Source: Opitutales bacterium
Lineage (GTDB): Bacteria; Verrucomicrobiota; Verrucomicrobiia; Opitutales; T3Sed10-336
Direction of reading: 5' to 3'
Assembly (NCBI GenBank): GCA_007132315.1
Contig: SLOW01000028.1
Coordinates: 1 to 10,394, forward strand
Length of the DNA stretch: 10,394 bases
This document shows, one piece after another, positions 6,499 to 10,394 of the stretch (position 1 is its first letter; each line of letters starts with the position of its first letter). The notes under the pieces were generated by a model. That model worked only from the letters and a program-made list of their open reading frames with translations. It was not told the origin of the DNA and did not search any database. The translations under genes and the position numbers were made by a program.

Positions 6499-6528
6499 GC
6501 GTGCCGTCGATCGCCGGTCACTCGCCGG
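6488..6528. terminator. 11-bp inverted repeat spanning both convergent stop codons
   Basis: CCGGCGAGTGA (6488-6498) and TCACTCGCCGG (6518-6528) are perfect inverted copies separated by 19 bases. Each arm contains the TGA of one gene: the plus-strand unknown gene ends Gly-Glu-stop and ruvA on the minus strand also ends Gly-Glu-stop. The structure would form in both transcripts. On the plus strand a short CTTTTC follows after six bases; on the minus strand there is no T-run. A shared transcript-end element is plausible. Confidence 0.45.
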
Positions 6529-7126
6529 CCAGGGCTTTTCTGACGAGATCTTCGGTCGGAGCCTGCGGCCCGAGCGCCTCGGCCGCGCGCCGCAGAACCT
6601 TGTCGGCATCCGGCGGCTTGTAACCCAGGGAGACCAGGGCGAGCATGGCGTCCTGGTACGCTCCGGCCCCGGCCGGGGCGGTCGGCGCCGCGGCGGAGGC
6701 CGAAACGGACGCCGGGGCGGAAACGCCCACCTTGTCTTTCAACTCCATCACCAACCGTTCCGCCGTCTTCTTGCCGATCCCGGGACATTTGGCCAGGAGA
6801 CCGACATCGCCGCTCGAAATCGCCGCCTGGATGGAGGTCAGGGAAAGCCGGCTCATGATCGAGAGGGCGACCCGGGGTCCGACCCCCGAAACTTTTTCCA
6901 CCAGGAGTTGGAAAAAATCGCGGTCCGCGGCGGCGGCGAATCCGTACAGCGCCTGGGAATCCTCCCGGTAAACCGCGAGCGTGTGCAGTTTGACGGTGTT
7001 TCCGTTGGCGGGAAGTTTTTCCGCCGTGGTGACCGGAACGTGGACCTCGTAGCCGATGCCCCGGCATTCGATCAACGCCTTGACCGGTGTGGACGCGACC
7101 AGTTTGCCTTCCAGACTGACGATCAT
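6518..7126 (-). CDS. ruvA: Holliday junction branch migration protein RuvA
   Basis: RuvA binds four-way DNA junctions as a tetramer and recruits the RuvB helicase for branch migration in recombinational repair. The 202-residue protein has domain I, an OB-fold (MIVSLEGKLV to LYGF, residues 1-63); domain II with two helix-hairpin-helix motifs, VSGVGPRVALSIMSRL (~79-94) and CPGIGKKTAERLVMEL (~114-129); a flexible Ala/Pro/Ser-rich linker (~131-157); and domain III, which contacts RuvB (QDAMLALVSLGYKPPDADK). The ATG at 7126 overlaps the dapB TGA as ATGA (7123-7126). The frame is open upstream to 7192, but the added residues do not look like RuvA, and the family start MIV fits exactly. No ribosome binding site is visible, which fits translational coupling to dapB. 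ruvB and ruvC are not in the window. Confidence 0.96.
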   Translation of the reverse strand: MIVSLEGKLVASTPVKALIECRGIGYEVHVPVTTAEKLPANGNTVKLHTLAVYREDSQALYGFAAAADRDFFQLLVEKVSGVGPRVALSIMSRLSLTSIQAAISSGDVGLLAKCPGIGKKTAERLVMELKDKVGVSAPASVSASAAAPTAPAGAGAYQDAMLALVSLGYKPPDADKVLRRAAEALGPQAPTEDLVRKALAGE

Positions 7127-7863
7127 GAGGATTTGCCGATGCCGAGCACGTCGCGCATATCGTAGATGCGAGGCTCGCGTCCAATCACCCAAAGGGCGGC
7201 CCGCACGGCTCCGCTGGCGAACACCGCACGGTCCGAGGCGCGGTGGGTCAGTTCGATCCGTTCGCCCTCGCCGGCGAAATGGACCGTGTGGTCGCCGACC
7301 ACGTCGCCTCCCCGCAAAGCGTGCACGCCGATTTCGCGCCGGGGCCGTTCGCCGGTCAGACCGCTCCGGCCGTGCCGCACCTCCCCGTCGGCCAGCGCCA
7401 ACACGTTTTGCAGCGACTGGACCAGCCCTTCGGCGGTTCCGCTGGGCGCGTCTTTCTTGTGGCGGTGATGCATCTCCACGATCTCCGCGTTGTAATCGAG
7501 TCCGAGGATGCCGGCGGCGGTTTCGGTCAAGTGATAGAGCAGATTGATGCCGACCGAGTAGTTGCCCGCCCAGACGACGGGAACGGGCGCGACCGCCTCC
7601 CGGATGGCCCGCTTTTCCTCATCCGTGTGGCCGGTTGTCCCGATCACCAGGGCCTTTCCGGCGGCCGCCGCCGCGCGGGCCAGGGGAAGGGTGGCGTCGT
7701 GAAAACTGAAATCGATGGCGACGTCGCACTCGGTTAGTGCCGGCTCCAGGGAGTCTCCCAGATCCAGGGCCGCGGACGTCTTGTGTCCGGCGTTTTCGAC
7801 CGCCCGCAGCAGGGCGTTTCCCATGCGGCCCTTGGCTCCGTTGATCAAAATCCGAGAAGCCAT
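7123..7863 (-). CDS. dapB: 4-hydroxy-tetrahydrodipicolinate reductase
   Basis: Cytosolic NAD(P)H-dependent enzyme that reduces the DapA product on the diaminopimelate/lysine route feeding peptidoglycan. The 246 residues are normal for the shorter bacterial forms. Visible: the dinucleotide-binding GAKGRMG at 9-15, IDFSFHD near 50, GTTGHT at 75-80, NYSVGINLL at 101-109, and the substrate-binding block EMHHRHKKDAPSGTA at 130-144, which contains the catalytic His132 and Lys136 (equivalent to His159 and Lys163 of the E. coli enzyme). It closes with YDMRDVLGIG. The ATG lies three bases after the dapA stop, with a strong ribosome binding site AAAAGGAGGG at 7871-7880 inside the end of dapA, seven bases upstream. 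It overlaps ruvA by four bases. Confidence 0.97.
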   Translation of the reverse strand: MASRILINGAKGRMGNALLRAVENAGHKTSAALDLGDSLEPALTECDVAIDFSFHDATLPLARAAAAAGKALVIGTTGHTDEEKRAIREAVAPVPVVWAGNYSVGINLLYHLTETAAGILGLDYNAEIVEMHHRHKKDAPSGTAEGLVQSLQNVLALADGEVRHGRSGLTGERPRREIGVHALRGGDVVGDHTVHFAGEGERIELTHRASDRAVFASGAVRAALWVIGREPRIYDMRDVLGIGKSS

Positions 7864-7866
7864 GGC

Positions 7867-8760
7867 TCAACCCTCCTTTTCCAACGCCGCCAATGTGGCT
7901 TCCAGCCTGGCCCGGCTTTCGTCGCTCAACGGCGCCAAGGGCAGGCGCGTTTCCTCCGAGCGGATCATGCCGGCGCGCTTCATGGCGGCTTTAACCGGGA
8001 CGGGATTGCTCTCGATGAAGAGGTCGCGGAACAGCGGCAGGTACTTGCGGTGCAGCCGCCGGGCTTCGGTGTAATCGTCGCGAAGCGCGGCGTTGACCAT
8101 GGCGACGAGCCCCGGAACCTCGAAATTGGAGGCGACGCTGATCACGCCCTGGGCACCCAGCGACATGAAGGGGAGGGTGAGACTGTCGTCGCCGCACAGA
8201 ATCGTGACCTCGTCCCCCAGGGCCGCGGCCAGGGCGTCAACCCGGTCGCAGGACCCGCCCGCCTCCTTGATATGGTTGACGTGCGGGTAACGCCCGCGGA
8301 GGCGCACGACGGTTTCCACTCCGATCTCGATCCCGCAGCGGGAGGGGATGGAGTAGAGCACGATCGGCTTGTCAGTGGCATCCGCGACGGCCGAAAAATG
8401 GCGGAACAGGCCTTCCTGGGTGGGCTTGTTGTAATAGGGCGCGACGTGCAGAAACCCGTCCACGCCAACGTCACCGGCCAGCTTTGTCAGCTGCAGCGCT
8501 TCGGCGGTGGAGTTCGAACCCGCGCCGGCGATTACCGGGACGCGGCCGGCCGCGGTCTCCACCACGCAACGCACGGCTTCGATGTGCTCCTCGAAACTGA
8601 GAGTCGAGGCTTCGCCGGTCGTGCCGACGACCGCCAGCCCGCTGACGCCGCCCGCGATCTGTTGTTCGGTGATCGCGGCCATGTCGTCCCGGGAAAATTT
8701 CCCCTCTGAAAACGGCGTGATCATCGCGGTCATGACGCCGGTGAATGTCAATGTGCTCAT
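7867..8760 (-). CDS. dapA: 4-hydroxy-tetrahydrodipicolinate synthase
   Basis: Class I aldolase of the DHDPS family that condenses pyruvate with aspartate semialdehyde, committing carbon to diaminopimelate and lysine. From the ATG at 8760 the protein is 297 residues (family ~290-300). Key positions: GTTGE at 46-50 with Thr47 and Thr48, PYYNKP at 108-113 with Tyr110, Tyr136 in VLYSIPSR followed by Arg141, and the Schiff-base Lys165 in HIKEAGG. All expected active-site residues are present. An in-frame ATG at 8814 would add 18 residues with no family match and would use up most of the divergent promoter region, so I reject it. AGGA is twelve bases upstream of 8760, a loose spacing. It is the first gene of dapA-dapB-ruvA. 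Confidence 0.96.
   Translation of the reverse strand: MSTLTFTGVMTAMITPFSEGKFSRDDMAAITEQQIAGGVSGLAVVGTTGEASTLSFEEHIEAVRCVVETAAGRVPVIAGAGSNSTAEALQLTKLAGDVGVDGFLHVAPYYNKPTQEGLFRHFSAVADATDKPIVLYSIPSRCGIEIGVETVVRLRGRYPHVNHIKEAGGSCDRVDALAAALGDEVTILCGDDSLTLPFMSLGAQGVISVASNFEVPGLVAMVNAALRDDYTEARRLHRKYLPLFRDLFIESNPVPVKAAMKRAGMIRSEETRLPLAPLSDESRARLEATLAALEKEG
7871..7880 (-). promoter_or_regulatory. strong ribosome binding site of dapB
   Basis: On the minus strand AAAAGGAGGG ends seven bases before the dapB ATG and lies within the last codons of dapA. It is the best Shine-Dalgarno match in the window and indicates efficient translation of dapB from the dapA transcript. Confidence 0.75.
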
Positions 8761-8860
8761 GGGTTTGGTATTTCCTGAGAAATGATGGCAGTTGAGAATT
8801 GCGTTTGCCCGCAAATGCGAGCTTATTTAGTCCTTTTAGAATCGTTTAGAGCACGAAGTC
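8761..8860. promoter_or_regulatory. divergent dapA / pilus ATPase control region
   Basis: Exactly 100 bases separate the two start codons, so both promoters should be here. The most regular structure is GCGTTTGC-CC-GCAAATGC (8801-8818), an 18-base dyad with one non-complementary pair, about 40 bases from each start codon. A TAGAAT (8837-8842) is a good -10 candidate for the plus strand, but no TTGACA-like hexamer lies 16-18 bases before it. No clear minus-strand pair is seen. Confidence 0.35.
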
Positions 8861-9964
8861 ATGGGATCAAGCAATCAAACTTTTAACGAACTCCTGGCGC
8901 TGGCCGCCGAGAACGGTGCCAGCGACGTTCACGTGAAATCCGGCAAACCCGCCATTCTGCGCATTGAGGGCCGCCTCCAGGAAGTGGAAATGGACAAAAT
9001 TACCGAAGACCAGGCCCTGGACTTCCTGGAATCGGTGTTGCCGGAGACTTTTAAGGCGCACTGGGACGAAGAGGGCCAGGTCGATTTCGGGCACACCGTT
9101 CCCGGAATGGGTCGCTTCCGGGTCGCCGCGTTCCGGCAGCGCGGTACGGTGAGCATCGTGTTCCGCTACGTGAAGAATGAGATTCCGACCTTCGCCGACC
9201 TGAATCTTGAAGCGCCCGTGCTTACCAAAATCTGCAAGGCTCGGGACGGCATCGTCATCGTCTGCGGCGCCACCGGCTCGGGGAAGAGCTCGACCCTGGC
9301 CTCGATGCTGAACTGGATGAACAGTCACATCGAGAAGCACGTCATCACCCTGGAAGACCCGATGGAGTACAACTTCCAGGATGAGAAATGCGTCTTCAAT
9401 CAGCGGGAAATCGGAGTGGATGCGGTTTCGTATTCCTTGGGCCTGAAGTCGGCGCTCCGCCAGGACCCGGATGTGATCCTGATCGGGGAGATGCGCGACA
9501 AGAACACCTTCGAAACCGCGCTGGCGGCGGCGGAAACGGGACACGTCGTCTTGACCACCCTGCACTCCATCAACGTGCACCAGGCGGTGATTCGGTTGTT
9601 TGAGTTTTTCCCGCCCGACCAACAGGAGCAGATGCGCCGTCAGATCGCCGGCGCCATTCGGGCGATTATTTGTCAGCGCCTGATCCCGGCCATGGAAGGC
9701 GGTGGGCGGGTTCCCGCCGTCGAGATCCTCATCGGCGACAGCGTGTCGCGAAACGTGATTCAGGAAGGTCAGTTTGAAAAACTGAACTCGATCATGGACG
9801 GCGGGGGCGAATCCGGTTCGCGTTCGTTTAACAAGGATTTATTCCGTCTGATCAAGGCGGGCAAGATCAGCAAGGCGGACGGTCTGCTCCATTCGCCGAA
9901 CCCGAAAGCGCTCGAAATGAACCTGAAGGGTATTTTCCAGAGCGAAGGGGGTATCATCGGGTGA
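8861..9964 (+). CDS. pilT: PilT/PilU-family type IV pilus retraction ATPase
   Basis: Hexameric cytoplasmic secretion-type ATPase that drives pilus disassembly for twitching motility. The 367 residues are normal. It has an N-terminal PAS-like domain with the SDVHVKSGKP start (21-30), then the RecA-like core: Walker A GATGSGKS at 136-143, Asp box EDPMEY at 165-170, Walker B DVILIGEMRD with Glu210, and His box ETGHVVLTTLHS at 225-236. After the core, CQRLIPA and the late block GSRSFNKDLFRLIKAGKIS followed by an ADGLLHSPNPKALEMNLK-type tail look closer to PilU than to PilT. The AIRNLIRE motif of PilT is not evident, so this may be a PilU-type accessory motor. ATG 8861 has no strong ribosome binding site. 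It overlaps lepA by GTGA. Confidence 0.93.
   Translation: MGSSNQTFNELLALAAENGASDVHVKSGKPAILRIEGRLQEVEMDKITEDQALDFLESVLPETFKAHWDEEGQVDFGHTVPGMGRFRVAAFRQRGTVSIVFRYVKNEIPTFADLNLEAPVLTKICKARDGIVIVCGATGSGKSSTLASMLNWMNSHIEKHVITLEDPMEYNFQDEKCVFNQREIGVDAVSYSLGLKSALRQDPDVILIGEMRDKNTFETALAAAETGHVVLTTLHSINVHQAVIRLFEFFPPDQQEQMRRQIAGAIRAIICQRLIPAMEGGGRVPAVEILIGDSVSRNVIQEGQFEKLNSIMDGGGESGSRSFNKDLFRLIKAGKISKADGLLHSPNPKALEMNLKGIFQSEGGIIG
9945..9952 (+). promoter_or_regulatory. ribosome binding site of lepA inside the pilus ATPase gene
   Basis: AAGGGGGT ends eight bases before the GTG at 9961. It supports that GTG as the lepA start, with coupling to the upstream gene through the GTGA overlap at 9961-9964. 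Confidence 0.65.
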
Positions 9965-10394
9965 AGTTGCGGAATATTAGAAACTTCTGCATTATCGCCC
10001 ACGTCGATCACGGGAAGACCACGCTCTCCGACCGGCTCCTGGAGCAGACCCGCACGGTCGATCAGCGTCTGATGAAAGACCAGTTGCTCGACTCCATGGA
10101 TCTGGAGCGGGAGCGCGGCATCACGATCAAGAGCCATCCGGTTTCCATGATCTACCGTTCGAACAACGGTGAAGATTTTCGTTTCAACCTGATCGACACC
10201 CCCGGCCACGTCGATTTCTCCTACGAGGTTTCCCGGAGTCTCGCCGCCTGTGAGGGCGCGCTGCTGCTGATCGACGCCGCCCAGGGCATCGAGGCTCAGA
10301 CCGTGGCGAACGCCCACTTGGCTTTCGCCCAGGGCATGACCCACACTGTCAAGGAAGAATATGTCGACGCAGTTATCGACATCGAAAGGCAAGC
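9961..10394 (+). CDS. lepA: translation factor LepA/EF-4, N-terminal part (runs off window; last ~53 bases atypical)
   Basis: LepA is a ribosome-bound GTPase related to EF-G and implicated in elongation and initiation quality. The window holds 144 complete codons of a protein normally near 600 residues. G1 AHVDHGKT at 13-20, the RGIT switch at ~52-55 with the preceding LLDSMDLERERGITIK, and G3 DTPGH at 79-83 are all present, and EAQTVAN at 111-117 separates it from EF-G. Start is GTG at 9961, overlapping the pilus ATPase stop, with AAGGGGGT upstream. After residue ~127 the sequence stops looking like LepA: the strand IIPVxNKIDLP with the G4 NKID motif should follow, but HTVKEEYVDAVID is read instead and the base composition becomes less GC-rich. 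The end is therefore suspect although the frame stays open to the edge. Confidence 0.9.
   Translation, partial: MKLRNIRNFCIIAHVDHGKTTLSDRLLEQTRTVDQRLMKDQLLDSMDLERERGITIKSHPVSMIYRSNNGEDFRFNLIDTPGHVDFSYEVSRSLAACEGALLLIDAAQGIEAQTVANAHLAFAQGMTHTVKEEYVDAVIDIERQ

Noticed and set aside
5497..6609. 370-codon minus-strand open frame opposite the unknown membrane protein
   Set aside because: The translation is Arg/Pro/Gly-rich without motifs and also overlaps the end of ruvA. The plus-strand frame has a membrane helix and balanced composition.
7127..7192. 22-residue upstream extension of ruvA
   Set aside because: It lies inside dapB and is Arg-rich, and the internal ATG gives the exact RuvA start with an ATGA overlap.
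7783..8709. 308-codon plus-strand open frame opposite dapA
   Set aside because: Shadow of dapA, which has all its catalytic residues.
1..10394. Search for CRISPR arrays, insertion sequences, toxin-antitoxin pairs or defence islands
   Set aside because: No spaced direct repeats, transposase motifs, small paired genes or defence-protein motifs were seen on either strand. The genes are core metabolism, translation, repair and envelope functions.

Overview
The window is an ordinary chromosomal stretch of a GC-rich, Gram-negative-type bacterium. It holds eleven protein-coding genes, the first and last cut by the window edges. Most are housekeeping genes. I see no transposase, integrase, phage gene, CRISPR array, rRNA or tRNA. 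The gene content (a type IV pilus retraction ATPase, signal-peptide proteins of no recognised family, GC-rich codons, and a small beta-domain resembling GspC/PilP-like pieces of Opitutae secretory proteins) suggests Verrucomicrobiota, class Opitutia/Opitutae. That placement is an inference from recalled family patterns and is not proven.

Layout. 1-924 (+) is the C-terminal part of a CPA2/Kef-type cation:proton antiporter with two TrkA-C (RCK_C) domains. It converges on a minus-strand block read right to left: a signal-peptide protein with a three-fold helical repeat (5351-4566), a DUF2071/YqjF protein (4482-3676), pyrH (3582-2839), frr (2797-2237) and proB (2184-1072). The 268-base gap at 5352-5619 separates this block from a divergent membrane-anchored protein of unknown function (5620-6498, +). 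That protein converges on a second minus-strand operon, dapA-dapB-ruvA (8760-6518). dapA is divergent from a plus-strand operon of a PilT/PilU-family ATPase (8861-9964) and lepA (9961 to the edge).

Functional logic. pyrH (UMP to UDP) and frr (ribosome recycling) are classic neighbours; here proB (first step of proline synthesis) follows them and neither rpsB-tsf nor proA is present. dapA and dapB carry out consecutive steps toward diaminopimelate and lysine, with ruvA translationally coupled by an ATGA overlap. The pilus ATPase and lepA overlap by GTGA.

The points most worth a second look are small. The lepA frame stops resembling LepA/EF-4 in the last ~53 bases and drops in GC, which suggests a chimeric contig end. 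A hairpin with flanking A and T tracts sits in a divergent intergenic region. The proB ribosome binding site lies in one arm of a perfect hairpin. A perfect 11-bp inverted repeat covers both stop codons of a convergent gene pair. A secreted protein carries tandem 31-32-residue repeats. I found no convincing new multi-gene system.
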